Assembly: GCA_034925905.1 (NCBI GenBank)
Contig: JAYFRL010000034.1
Location: 1-12,800 of the forward strand
Reading direction: 5' to 3'
Length of the DNA: 12,800 nt
Source: JAYFRL01 sp034925905
Lineage (GTDB): Bacteria > Bacillota > Clostridia > Lachnospirales > Anaerotignaceae
Both the position numbers and the translations under genes were made by a program. Shown here in pieces: positions 4,452-12,800 of this stretch. The notes beneath the pieces are model-generated. The model was given only the letters and a program-made list of their open reading frames with translations. It had not been told where the DNA came from and ran no database searches. The first letter of the stretch is position 1, and each line of letters starts with the position of its first letter.

Positions 4452-6029
4452 ATGGCTAAGAAAGCAGCAACGACCGAGCAATCGCTCGAATCTATAATGT
4501 GGAATTGCCGCAACGCCCTACGCGGGACGGTTGGCGGCAATGACAAGAACCGCGATGCCGTTATGGGCTTGGTGTTCTTAAAATTTGCGGGTGATAAGTT
4601 CGATAAGCGCCGTAAGGAAATAACCGAACAATACGGCGATGTTCCGGCTTTTTTGGAGAAGAAGTCCTTTTATCTATCCGAAAATGTGTTTTACTTGAAC
4701 GAGACTTCTCGTTGGAATCACATCGTAACGAACGCAAGCGCAGACGACATTGCTGTTATCATCGACAAAGCGATGAAAGATATAGAGGACGGAAACCCGC
4801 CTTTGAAAGGCACTCTGCCGCAAAACTTCTACGCCACTCTCGGCACACGTCCCGAACAAGTAAAAATGCTTATCGACGAGGTCAATAAAATCGATGAGAA
4901 GCGTTTTCATGACCGCGATTTAATCGGACGGGTATATGAATATTTCCTGCAGGTCTTTGCCATCGACTCCGGCACGAGCAACGAAAAAGGCGAATACTAT
5001 ACTCCTTCGAGCATCGTTCAACTCATTGCCGAACTCATCGAGCCATATGAAGGTGTTGTGTACGATCCCTGCTGCGGTTCTGCTGGGATGTTTGTTTCTT
5101 CCATTAAATTTGTGGAGCGGCATAACGGTAACCGCTCAAAAATATCCATAGTCGGGCAGGAGCGTATTCCCGACACTTGGCGGCTTGCCAAAATGAACCT
5201 CGCCATTCGCGGCATTGCCCATAATCTTGGCGAACGCAATGAATCTACCTTTGCCGAGGATTTGCATAAGGACAAAAAAGTTGATTTCATCATGGCGAAT
5301 CCTCCGTTTAATTTGAAATTGAATGCCCAGGGCGTGACACAGGACAAGCTGAACGGCGATCCGCGCTGGGACGGCTACACGACTCCGCCTGTTTCCAATG
5401 CCAACTATGCATGGATTCTACATATGCTCTCGAAACTGGATGTAACAAACGGCATCGCTGGTTTCCTTCTTGCTAACGGAGCATTGAACGCCGATGGCGT
5501 GGAGGGTGACATCCGCCGTGAGCTGATCGAGAACGACAAAGTAGAAGCGATTATCGTCCTGCCCCGTGAGATGTTCTATTCCACGGATATTTCAGTTACG
5601 CTTTGGATTTTGAACAACAACAAAAAAGCCCGCTCATTGAACGGGCGACAGCTTCGTAACAGGCAAGATGAGGTTCTTTTTGTTGACCTACGCCGTTGGA
5701 ATGAAAATATATACGAAAAGAAATACATTCAATTTTCCGATGAACAGATTGACGCTATTAAAAATATATACACCGACTGGCAAACAAACGAGAACTTTGA
5801 AGCGGTACCGGAACTCTGCTGCTCGGCGACCAAAGCTGAAATCGCAGCGCAAAGATATTCTCTTGCGCCGAGTAAATACATCGAGTTCATTGACCATGAC
5901 TTGGAAATCGACTACGCTTCCGAAATGGCACGAATTCAAGGCGAGATGCGCGAGGTGTTAAAAGCTGAGAAGGAATCACAAGCGATGCTCGAAGAAGCAT
6001 TTAGGGGGATCGGATATGGGATTGACTAA
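4452..6029 (+). CDS. hsdM: Type I restriction-modification system, DNA methyltransferase subunit M
   Basis: A 525-aa protein from the ATG at 4452, with AAGGAG 9 nt upstream; an upstream in-frame ATG at 4314 lies inside the HTH gene and is rejected. Residues 10-150 form the HsdM_N helical domain (ESIMWNCRNALRGTVGGND, VMGLVFLKFAGDKFD). The N6-adenine methylase domain follows: EYYTPSSIVQLI, then the S-adenosylmethionine-binding motif DPCCGSAGMF from D205, and the catalytic motif N283-P-P-F. The C-terminus has the usual helical region that contacts HsdS. With HsdS it should form the M2S1 methyltransferase that protects host DNA by adenine methylation, and with HsdR the restriction complex. Its 3' end overlaps hsdS by 14 bp. 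Length and motifs are normal and intact. Confidence 0.96.
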   Translation: MAKKAATTEQSLESIMWNCRNALRGTVGGNDKNRDAVMGLVFLKFAGDKFDKRRKEITEQYGDVPAFLEKKSFYLSENVFYLNETSRWNHIVTNASADDIAVIIDKAMKDIEDGNPPLKGTLPQNFYATLGTRPEQVKMLIDEVNKIDEKRFHDRDLIGRVYEYFLQVFAIDSGTSNEKGEYYTPSSIVQLIAELIEPYEGVVYDPCCGSAGMFVSSIKFVERHNGNRSKISIVGQERIPDTWRLAKMNLAIRGIAHNLGERNESTFAEDLHKDKKVDFIMANPPFNLKLNAQGVTQDKLNGDPRWDGYTTPPVSNANYAWILHMLSKLDVTNGIAGFLLANGALNADGVEGDIRRELIENDKVEAIIVLPREMFYSTDISVTLWILNNNKKARSLNGRQLRNRQDEVLFVDLRRWNENIYEKKYIQFSDEQIDAIKNIYTDWQTNENFEAVPELCCSATKAEIAAQRYSLAPSKYIEFIDHDLEIDYASEMARIQGEMREVLKAEKESQAMLEEAFRGIGYGID

Positions 6030-7143
6030 ACTCGGTTTATACATCGAACCGTCTGAACACCGTAATTCCGAAGGCGTTTATGATCGCACTGCTGTCGTCG
6101 GACTTTCTACTGCCAAACAGATTATTGAGACGAAAGCGAACTTAGACGGTGTAAGCATGACTTCATATAAGCTATTGCCGCCTCGTCATTTTGCTTATGT
6201 CCCAGACACATCGCGGCGCGGCGAAAAGATGTCACTTGGCTATAATACTACGGAGGAGACTTTTCTCGTGTCCTCTATATCGGTGGTTTTTCGTGTTTCC
6301 GATACAGCAAACCTTAACTCCGACTATCTTTATATGTATTTCAATCGCCCGGAATTCGACCGCTATGCTCGGTTCAATTCTTGGGGTTCGGCGCGCGAAG
6401 CGTTTTCGTGGGACGATATGTGCGATATTTCTATAGATCTGCCGCCATTGCCGGTGCAAGAAAAAGTTGTCGCTGTCTACAATGCCATGCTTGCCAACCA
6501 ACGTGCCTATGAAAGCGGTTTGGAGGATTTGAATATGGCGATAGCGGCAAGCATCGAAGAGTTCAAACACACTGCTCCGCGTGTGGCTGTTGGTCGATTG
6601 CTTGAAGAAATTGATACCCGCAACCGAGACAATGCGATTTCAAATGTTCAAGGCATCAATATCAACAAAGAATTCATGCCTTCCGTTGCGAACCTCAGTA
6701 CAACAGATTTGACAAAATACAAAGTAATCAGAAAAAATCAGTTTGCCTACTCCGCTATGCAAACTGGTCGTGATGAGTGCATTCGCATTGCTTTGTTCCA
6801 CGAGGATGAGCCTGTTATTATTTCACCTGCGTATTCTGTTTTGCAAGTGAAGGCTGAGTCGGAATATGAAGCACTCGCCGAATATATCATGCTTTGGTTT
6901 AGTCGTAGCGAAAGCGATCGTTACGGTTGGTTCATCAGCGACAGCAGTATTCGGGCAAGTTTGGAGTTAGCACGGTTTTATGAAATTGAGATTCCATTGC
7001 CATCATTGGAAAAACAGCAAGCGGTGGTGAACTTTTATAACGCCCGTCATTTAATAATGAAAAATATAACGACTGTGGGCAATATGTTAAAAGAACTCTG
7101 CCCGATACTGATAAAAGGTTCGCTCGAAGAAGCGAGTGCATAG
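6016..7143 (+). CDS. hsdS: Type I restriction-modification system, specificity subunit S
   Basis: A 375-aa protein that starts inside the end of hsdM with GGGGG ahead of the ATG. It is made of two similar halves, each a target recognition domain followed by a conserved helix. Half 1 covers about 1-180, with YKLLPPRHFAYVP and, at its end, LPPLPVQEKVVAVYNAM (142-158). Half 2 covers about 188-350, with YKVIRKNQFAYSAMQTGR and IPLPSLEKQQAVVNFYNAR (326-344). Each domain would read one half of a bipartite target and the helices would set the spacer; the actual target cannot be predicted from sequence alone. In this family the recognition domains are exchanged readily. I see no second hsdS, recombinase or inverted repeats here that would allow phase variation. 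It is complete and not visibly broken. Confidence 0.95.
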   Translation: MGLTKLGLYIEPSEHRNSEGVYDRTAVVGLSTAKQIIETKANLDGVSMTSYKLLPPRHFAYVPDTSRRGEKMSLGYNTTEETFLVSSISVVFRVSDTANLNSDYLYMYFNRPEFDRYARFNSWGSAREAFSWDDMCDISIDLPPLPVQEKVVAVYNAMLANQRAYESGLEDLNMAIAASIEEFKHTAPRVAVGRLLEEIDTRNRDNAISNVQGININKEFMPSVANLSTTDLTKYKVIRKNQFAYSAMQTGRDECIRIALFHEDEPVIISPAYSVLQVKAESEYEALAEYIMLWFSRSESDRYGWFISDSSIRASLELARFYEIEIPLPSLEKQQAVVNFYNARHLIMKNITTVGNMLKELCPILIKGSLEEASA

Positions 7144-7160
7144 AATTGGAGGGGGAAACC

Positions 7161-10100
7161 GTGGACTTGAGTTTTATACGGGGTCAGTTTACAGAAGCCC
7201 AGCTCGAAGAAGCTATCATCAGCCTGTTTCAAGAACAGGACTACAAGTATGTCCACGGTGAAACCATACACCGTGGCTTTGATGAAATATTGTTGAAGGA
7301 CGATTTGCAAGCTTACCTTGCTAACCACTATCCAGACCTCACAGCGGCTGAAACGAAAAAAGTCATCAGTCGACTTGAAAACATACAGTCCGCACCGCTA
7401 TACATCGGTAACCGTGAGACGTTTCTTTTGGTGAACGAGGGATTTGATTTAGTGCGTGATGACCCCAGTAAAATTGCCCTACATATCAACTATATAAATT
7501 TTGAAGAGCCAGACAAAAATGTGTTCAAAGTGGTCAACCAGTTTTCGGTGCAAGGTGACCGCTTGCGTCGCCCGGATTTGTTGTTGTTTATAAACGGCAT
7601 TCCTGTGGCAGTTTTTGAGTTCAAATCCGCTATCAAAGAAAACACGACCATCTACGATGCTTGGGAGCAGATAACAATCCGCTATTGCCGCGACATCCCT
7701 AAACTGATGAAATATTGCTTTTTGTCTGTCATAAGTGACGGTGCAAACACGAAAATGGGCAGTGTTTTTACGCCGTATGAATATTACTACGCATGGAATA
7801 AAATCAACGAAACGGAAAAGGTCAGCAACGGCATCGCCGCCCTGCTTACGATGATAAATGGTGCGTTTTCTCAAGAACGTGTCGTTGCCATTTTGCGAGA
7901 TTTCGTCTATTACCCGGATGATGCCACAAAGGTAATCGCTATTGTTGCCCGCTATCCGCAGTTCTTTGCGGCACAAAAGATGTTTAAAAACATAAAAGAT
8001 CATCTAAAACCAAACGGCGATGGTAAAGGCGGAACATACTTCGGAGCGACCGGTTGCGGTAAAACCTACACAATGCTATTTCTTTCCCGCCTACTTGCCC
8101 TGCGTGACAGGGATACCTTTAAGAATCCGACAATGGTCATTATTACCGACCGTGAGGATTTGGATAGACAGACCTCGGAGTTGTTCGTCTCGTCAAAACG
8201 GTATCTGCATGAAAATAACGTGCGGAGCATCGAAAGCCGAAGTGACTTGCAAAAAGCATTAGGGGTAGAAATATCCGAGTTTGCAAGGGTTGCGGAGGAG
8301 CCTGTTGACTATAGTGTGACAGGAGCGGAAAGCGGCGGCGTGTTCCTGACGACGATTCAAAAATTTTGCGAATCTACAGGATTGCTTTCCAACCGAGAAA
8401 ACATCATTTGTATTTCTGACGAAGCACACAGAACACAAACCGGCGTAGGCTCGAAATTAAAGAGAACCGATAAAGGCGTTTTTACTACTTTTGGGTTCGC
8501 CAAATATCTACGCGACAGTTTCCCCCAAGCCACTTATTGCGGTTTTACGGGAACACCGATTGACGAGACCATAGCCGTGTTCGGTGAAGTCGTGGACAGC
8601 TACACAATGAAAGAATCAAGCGACGACGGAATCACCGTCCGTATCGCTTATGAGCCGCGCTTGGCGAGAGTTATTCTCTCCGATGAACAAGCCCGGGAAA
8701 TACAAAAATACTACGATAAATGCACTGATGAAGGCTCTAACCCCGAACAAGTCGAGGAGAGCAAAAAAGCCATGAGTCAAATGCGTCAAGTTCTCGGTCA
8801 CCCGGAAAGGATAAAGAAACTGGCGTTAGACATCGTCACCCACTACGAAGCGTTGACAGCACAAAAGCCTAAAATCGTCCAAAAGGCGATGATTGTATGT
8901 GCTGACAGAACGCTTGCTTTTCGCTTGTTAAAGGCGGTTATATCACTTCGTCCTGATTGGGATAAGCCGATGAGAACCGAAAATGAAGCGGCGGTCACAA
9001 AAGCAGAATTGGAAAAACTCGTGCCTCTTGCCAAAATTAAACTCGTGGCTACCCAAGGCGAAAACGACGAACAAGAGTTGTTTGACCTCTGCGGCACAAA
9101 AGACTACAGGCAGATGCTTGACAGACAGTTTAAAAATAATAACTCCAACTTCAAAATTGCAATAGTGGTTGATATGTGGATTACCGGCTTTGACGTTCCG
9201 TCTTTAGCGGTTATGTATATAGACAAGCCACTACAAAAACACACTTTGATTCAAACAATATCCCGTGTTAACCGTGTGTTTGACGGCAAAGATATGGGGC
9301 TGGTGGTTGACTATATCGGAATCAAGCAAGATATGCTTGAAGCTGTAAAGAAATATGGAAGTCCTCTGGAAAGCCCGATTGATGAGATTAAGATTTCCCT
9401 TGCCGTATTCCGTAACCATTTGAAATTACTGGATGAATTACTCCACGATTTTGATACTACAAAGTTCCATACCGGCGAACCATTGGAACGCTTGATGTGT
9501 TTAGATGCCGCCGCAGAGTATGTGCAAATCAGCAAGGAAATGGAAAGCCGTTTCATGAGCCTTTCCCGCAAAATGAAAGCGGCATATGAGATTTGTTTTC
9601 CGTCCGGTGAACTGACAGACGTTGAAACGGCAAAGGCCCAGTTTTACCTTGCCATCCGTTCTATCATTTATAAACAGACGAAAGGCGATGCGCCGGACGC
9701 TGAAGTAATGAACCGCGTGGTCGAAAAGATGGTACAGGAAGCTATCTCCTGCACGGGTATCGAAAACATCGTTAATGCGGGTAAACCCGAAGACTTGTTC
9801 AGCGAAGATTTTATGAAGCAGCTTGATGAAATCAATCTGCCTATTTCAAAATTCAATGCCCTTTTGAAATTGCTACGGAAAACAATATCCGGCTACAGCC
9901 ACGTAAACAAGGTAAAAGCAATTGAATTTGATAAACGGTTGAAGGCCGTTGTGGACAGTTATAACGATAGAGATAAACTCGTTTTCACGAGCGAGGTGGT
10001 CGCTGAATTTATCAACGGGCTTTCGGATGAGTTGATAAAAATATTTAAAGACCTCCAAACCGACAGAACTTCATTTGAGGCGTTGGGTATCACCTATGAG

Positions 10101-10376
10101 GAAAAGGCATTTTATGACATCCTTGTAAAAGTGCGAGATGACAATGGATTTCCATACGCTGATGAAAAGTGTCTTGTCCTTGCCAGAGAAATAAAAATAC
10201 TGGTTGATGACAAAGCACAGTTTGCCGATTGGTCGACCCGCGATGATATAAAGAACCAGCTCAACATGGATTTGACCGTGTTGCTATATAAAAACGGTTA
10301 TCCGCCCGAGTGGGATGAGGAAGTATTCGAACGAGTACTTGAACAAGCCGAAAACTTCAAGAAGTGGTCGGATTAA
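7161..10376 (+). CDS. hsdR: Type I restriction enzyme, endonuclease/translocase subunit R
   Basis: The GTG at 7161 is taken as start because GGAGGGGG (7148-7155) lies just upstream; a TTG at 7146 in frame overlaps that site. This gives 1071 aa, a usual HsdR length. The N-terminal nuclease domain (HSDR_N) has the PD-(D/E)XK residues D139 and E153-F-K155. Two RecA-like helicase domains follow: Walker A GATGCGKT at 295-302, DEAH at 420-423, TGTP at 463-466 and TGFDVPS from 675. The C-terminal part is helical and would bind the M2S core. The enzyme translocates unmodified DNA with ATP and cuts at a distance from the recognition site. The gene begins 17 bp after hsdS and ends 12 bp before the AAA ATPase gene. 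All core motifs are intact, so the system looks active. Confidence 0.96.
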   Translation: MDLSFIRGQFTEAQLEEAIISLFQEQDYKYVHGETIHRGFDEILLKDDLQAYLANHYPDLTAAETKKVISRLENIQSAPLYIGNRETFLLVNEGFDLVRDDPSKIALHINYINFEEPDKNVFKVVNQFSVQGDRLRRPDLLLFINGIPVAVFEFKSAIKENTTIYDAWEQITIRYCRDIPKLMKYCFLSVISDGANTKMGSVFTPYEYYYAWNKINETEKVSNGIAALLTMINGAFSQERVVAILRDFVYYPDDATKVIAIVARYPQFFAAQKMFKNIKDHLKPNGDGKGGTYFGATGCGKTYTMLFLSRLLALRDRDTFKNPTMVIITDREDLDRQTSELFVSSKRYLHENNVRSIESRSDLQKALGVEISEFARVAEEPVDYSVTGAESGGVFLTTIQKFCESTGLLSNRENIICISDEAHRTQTGVGSKLKRTDKGVFTTFGFAKYLRDSFPQATYCGFTGTPIDETIAVFGEVVDSYTMKESSDDGITVRIAYEPRLARVILSDEQAREIQKYYDKCTDEGSNPEQVEESKKAMSQMRQVLGHPERIKKLALDIVTHYEALTAQKPKIVQKAMIVCADRTLAFRLLKAVISLRPDWDKPMRTENEAAVTKAELEKLVPLAKIKLVATQGENDEQELFDLCGTKDYRQMLDRQFKNNNSNFKIAIVVDMWITGFDVPSLAVMYIDKPLQKHTLIQTISRVNRVFDGKDMGLVVDYIGIKQDMLEAVKKYGSPLESPIDEIKISLAVFRNHLKLLDELLHDFDTTKFHTGEPLERLMCLDAAAEYVQISKEMESRFMSLSRKMKAAYEICFPSGELTDVETAKAQFYLAIRSIIYKQTKGDAPDAEVMNRVVEKMVQEAISCTGIENIVNAGKPEDLFSEDFMKQLDEINLPISKFNALLKLLRKTISGYSHVNKVKAIEFDKRLKAVVDSYNDRDKLVFTSEVVAEFINGLSDELIKIFKDLQTDRTSFEALGITYEEKAFYDILVKVRDDNGFPYADEKCLVLAREIKILVDDKAQFADWSTRDDIKNQLNMDLTVLLYKNGYPPEWDEEVFERVLEQAENFKKWSD

Positions 10377-10388
10377 GGAGGCAGGCAG

Positions 10389-12638
10389 ATGAGCAAATAT
10401 AAATCAGCAATAGAAAAAATAGTCGTTTCTGAGGCTACATTTCAAAATAGCCCAGAACGAGAAATTGAGCCATCGTGGATTAACTTCTTCTACGGCAACA
10501 ACGGTAGCGGTAAAACGACTATTTCAAGGATGATACGGAATGGGCAAGGCTTGACCTTTGGCAACGCTGCTCAAGCTGATGAATTTGCTACTGTCGTTTT
10601 TAATCGAGACTTTATTGACGAGGAACTCAAATTCGATATTATGCCCGGAGTGGTAATGCTCAGTAAAGAAGCTTCTGATAAGCAACAGGAAATTGAGGGA
10701 AAGCAAAAAGAACAGGAACAGCTAAAGGGGCAACTCCAAACGGCAAACGACGAGGCGGATGCAATCCAAAAGAAGCGGGACAAATTGAAAGCCAGCCTTG
10801 ATGCCGCAATTTGGAAAGCTGCAGCAAAGTACAAAAAGGTTTTCGGGGGCAAAGGCGATTTGAGTTCTACGGCTCGGTGTGTTCAAAGAGTATGCAGCAC
10901 CGCTCCCGTCGAGCGTAATTTTGACGATATAAAAGCCCGTTACGAATCTGCAACCGACCCGAATGCCACACGATATGATGCCGCCCCACTACAATTATTG
11001 GATTTGACAAAGCTTGAGAGTGCAGAAACATACTCACTTCTCGGACAAGCGATAATCAGCACAGCCGATAATGCTTATAGCCGATTCTGGCAGAGTTTGC
11101 ACGCGATGGATTGGGTCAATACTGGGCATATCCATTATTCTGAGAACGCAGAGGGATGCTGTCCATACTGCAAACGGGAACTACCCAGCGATTTTGAAGA
11201 ACAATTCCTCGCCTGCTTTGACGAAAAATACTCTCAAGATTGCGCCCGTCTTGGCGAATTTGGGCGTAAATATGCCGAGTATATGACAGCTACATTTATA
11301 GAGCCTTTAAGACGATACATTGAGTTAATTCCGCAGACAGGATTCGGCGATTGGAAAGCATATGGCGAACAGTTAAAATTGATTGAAAATACAGTACAGA
11401 TGAACAATCAAAAAATTGCCGCGAAAATTGAAAAGCCCTCGGAAGTAGTCGGACTCAACAGTATAAGAGAATATGTCGAACGAGTAAACGAGCTTCTCGC
11501 CGAAACAAATAAGCTGTTTGAAGCCAACAACAAAATCTTCGATGCTAAAGGCAAAACCTGCGAAGATTGTATCAATGAAGCGTGGGAGCTGTTGGCCTTC
11601 GAAACGAGCGGAGATAGAGCTGCGTATGACGCTGAGGATAAAAAGTTGACAACCGCCAGCCTTCAAAAAGCAGCCGCTATAAAAAAACTTAATAGTTCGC
11701 TCGGTGTCCTCAAAAATGAAATTCGAGAATTGTCAGACAAAATGGGTGGCACGGCGTCCACGGTTGATAAAATCAATGAACTGCTCCAAAAGACAGGGTT
11801 CAGAGGATTTCAACTACGCCCCCACGCGAGAGTTCCTGATAAATATGAAGTTGTCCGCGAAGACGGCGAGGTCGCCAAAGGCCTAAGCGAAGGTGAAAAG
11901 AACTTTATAGCTTTTCTGTACTTTTATTTTTATGTTCAAGGGGCGTGGCGCAAAGAAGACCTCGTTAAGGGAAAAATTGTAGTGATTGACGATCCTGTTT
12001 CGAGCATGGACAGCGGTGTTCTTTTTGTCGTCAGCTCACTCGTCCGAAAACTGGTTGAAGACTGCTTTTTAGACGGCGGCCAATTCAACATTAAGCAGAT
12101 TTTTGTCTTGACACACAATCCGTATTTCCACAAAGAAATATCCCATAAATATGAAACGAGCAGAGACGACATCGTTAAGAAATCATCGTTTTTCTTTGTC
12201 AAGAAATCGGATGATAATGTTTCTACCGTTAGAATCAATGAAATGGAATGCGTCACAAACGAAAGCGGCATAGAAAACGTTTCGCCTGTAAAAAACTCGT
12301 ATGATGCTTTATGGTGCGAATACAGGGACGCGCGCCTTCCGGCAACGCTTCTCAGTGTAATTCAGAGAATTGTCGAATACTATTTTCTTCAACTTTGTAG
12401 TTACAGCATCGAGGATTTGCGAGAGCGGGTAAAAACCCACATCGGCGGGGACGACAAAAGGCAGCGGATAGCTGATGAAATACTTCGCTTCATCTATGAC
12501 GAAAAATTCGATACCGGCGACGGCATCAATTACGCACCTGACCATGACATACCGGCTTATAAAGATGTGTTCGAGATAATTTTCGAAGCGATGAGCCAAA
12601 AATCGCACTATCTCAAAATGTCTGGCGAATGTGAATGA
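10389..12638 (+). CDS. AAA_13-type SMC/ABC-like ATPase, PrrC/RloC-like
   Basis: A 749-aa protein starting at the ATG at 10389 with GGAGG 7 nt before it. The nucleotide-binding head is split: Walker A GNNGSGKT at 36-43, ABC signature LSEGEKN at 499-505, Walker B ending VVIDDPVSSMDS with D534-D535, and the switch LTHN with H576. Residues 97-145 form a charged coiled coil; a CPYC motif (258-261) between further helical segments (300-460) resembles a zinc hook. This is the AAA_13 (PF13166) architecture, which includes the anticodon nucleases PrrC and RloC. PrrC is silenced by a type I enzyme and released when a phage inhibits it, and this gene directly follows hsdR. The C-terminal 110 residues have the family pattern, with E663 in QRIVE and H719, but the Arg expected four residues before the Glu is Gln659 (Arg660 is adjacent). 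Nuclease activity is therefore uncertain; the ATPase call is firm. Confidence 0.85.
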   Translation: MSKYKSAIEKIVVSEATFQNSPEREIEPSWINFFYGNNGSGKTTISRMIRNGQGLTFGNAAQADEFATVVFNRDFIDEELKFDIMPGVVMLSKEASDKQQEIEGKQKEQEQLKGQLQTANDEADAIQKKRDKLKASLDAAIWKAAAKYKKVFGGKGDLSSTARCVQRVCSTAPVERNFDDIKARYESATDPNATRYDAAPLQLLDLTKLESAETYSLLGQAIISTADNAYSRFWQSLHAMDWVNTGHIHYSENAEGCCPYCKRELPSDFEEQFLACFDEKYSQDCARLGEFGRKYAEYMTATFIEPLRRYIELIPQTGFGDWKAYGEQLKLIENTVQMNNQKIAAKIEKPSEVVGLNSIREYVERVNELLAETNKLFEANNKIFDAKGKTCEDCINEAWELLAFETSGDRAAYDAEDKKLTTASLQKAAAIKKLNSSLGVLKNEIRELSDKMGGTASTVDKINELLQKTGFRGFQLRPHARVPDKYEVVREDGEVAKGLSEGEKNFIAFLYFYFYVQGAWRKEDLVKGKIVVIDDPVSSMDSGVLFVVSSLVRKLVEDCFLDGGQFNIKQIFVLTHNPYFHKEISHKYETSRDDIVKKSSFFFVKKSDDNVSTVRINEMECVTNESGIENVSPVKNSYDALWCEYRDARLPATLLSVIQRIVEYYFLQLCSYSIEDLRERVKTHIGGDDKRQRIADEILRFIYDEKFDTGDGINYAPDHDIPAYKDVFEIIFEAMSQKSHYLKMSGECE

Positions 12639-12767
12639 GTTATTTGTAATAATCTGGAACATAATTCAGTCGATATAAAAAGGTTCTGTTAACTAAAGAT
12701 GAAAAAATGAGATTTGAAATGCGAACCGGCATAGAAAAATGAAAGAATCAAGAGAGGAGGTTATCAC
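12639..12767 (+). other. Intergenic gap after the restriction operon
   Basis: 129 AT-rich bases without a convincing terminator, promoter or RNA gene. A TATAAA at 12674-12679 has no -35 at a proper distance. GAGAGGAGG at about 12751-12759 is the ribosome binding site of the next gene. Read-through from the restriction operon into that gene is therefore possible. Confidence 0.5.
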
Positions 12768-12800
12768 ATGAACGGCCATATAACAATAAATGCCCGCAGG
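12768..12800 (+). CDS. Start of an unidentified gene (cut by right edge)
   Basis: Only 11 codons are visible, MNGHITINARR, beginning at an ATG preceded by a strong Shine-Dalgarno (GAGAGGAGG) 8 nt upstream. This is too little to name a family. The direction matches the restriction operon. Confidence 0.5.
   Translation, partial: MNGHITINARR

Noticed and set aside
6016..7143. Phase-variable (invertible) hsdS arrangement
   Set aside because: Only one hsdS is present and I saw no inverted repeats or recombinase gene next to it.
7479..8003. 174-codon minus-strand open frame inside hsdR
   Set aside because: It lies opposite the well-conserved nuclease and ATPase region of hsdR; it has no recognisable domain and no supporting context.
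12707..12742. 11-residue open frame that could be a leader peptide before the last gene
   Set aside because: No ribosome binding site and no attenuator-like structure; a chance frame in AT-rich sequence.

Overview
The window looks like a mobile accessory region of a low-to-moderate GC Firmicute, most likely from class Clostridia. Nearly every gene has a strong purine-rich Shine-Dalgarno sequence (AGGAGG type). The leftward genes resemble the early module of Clostridia prophages or integrative elements. Organism assignment is inference from gene content; no rRNA or housekeeping marker is present.

Left part (1-2366, minus strand): four tightly packed leftward genes. They are a sigma-factor-like regulator with a region-4-type helix-turn-helix and a four-cysteine cluster, two small phage-type proteins of unknown function, and a DUF2800 protein that runs off the left edge. 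The DUF2800 product shows the residues of a Cas4/AddB-like PD-(D/E)XK nuclease with an Fe-S cluster. The small genes overlap each other, so this is one operon.

Centre (2367-2699): a 330-bp divergent intergenic region dense in structure. It holds a hairpin that would mask the ribosome binding site of the sigma-like gene, an imperfect palindrome, a good rightward extended -10 promoter, a leftward intrinsic terminator, three copies of a CCCTGCGAttTCTCAC element (one inverted), a small palindrome over a second possible -35, and a triple 9-bp tandem repeat just before the first rightward gene.

Right part (2700-12638, plus strand): a seven-gene apparent operon built around a complete type I restriction-modification system (hsdM, hsdS, hsdR). 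Upstream lie two proteins I do not recognise, then a small excisionase/MerR-type DNA-binding protein. Downstream of hsdR lies a 749-aa AAA_13-type ATPase of the PrrC/RloC-like group. HsdM and HsdS would form the methyltransferase, and HsdR would add ATP-driven translocation and cleavage. The AAA_13 protein is a plausible back-up effector, as PrrC is for EcoprrI, but its nuclease residues are only partly recognisable. The two unknown upstream proteins share a near-identical short motif, NQFFG(N/S)V, at the C-terminal tail of one and the N-terminus of the other. This suggests a physically linked pair and is the best candidate here for something undescribed.

Right edge (12639-12800): a 129-bp gap with no clear terminator or promoter, then the first 11 codons of another gene behind a strong ribosome binding site.
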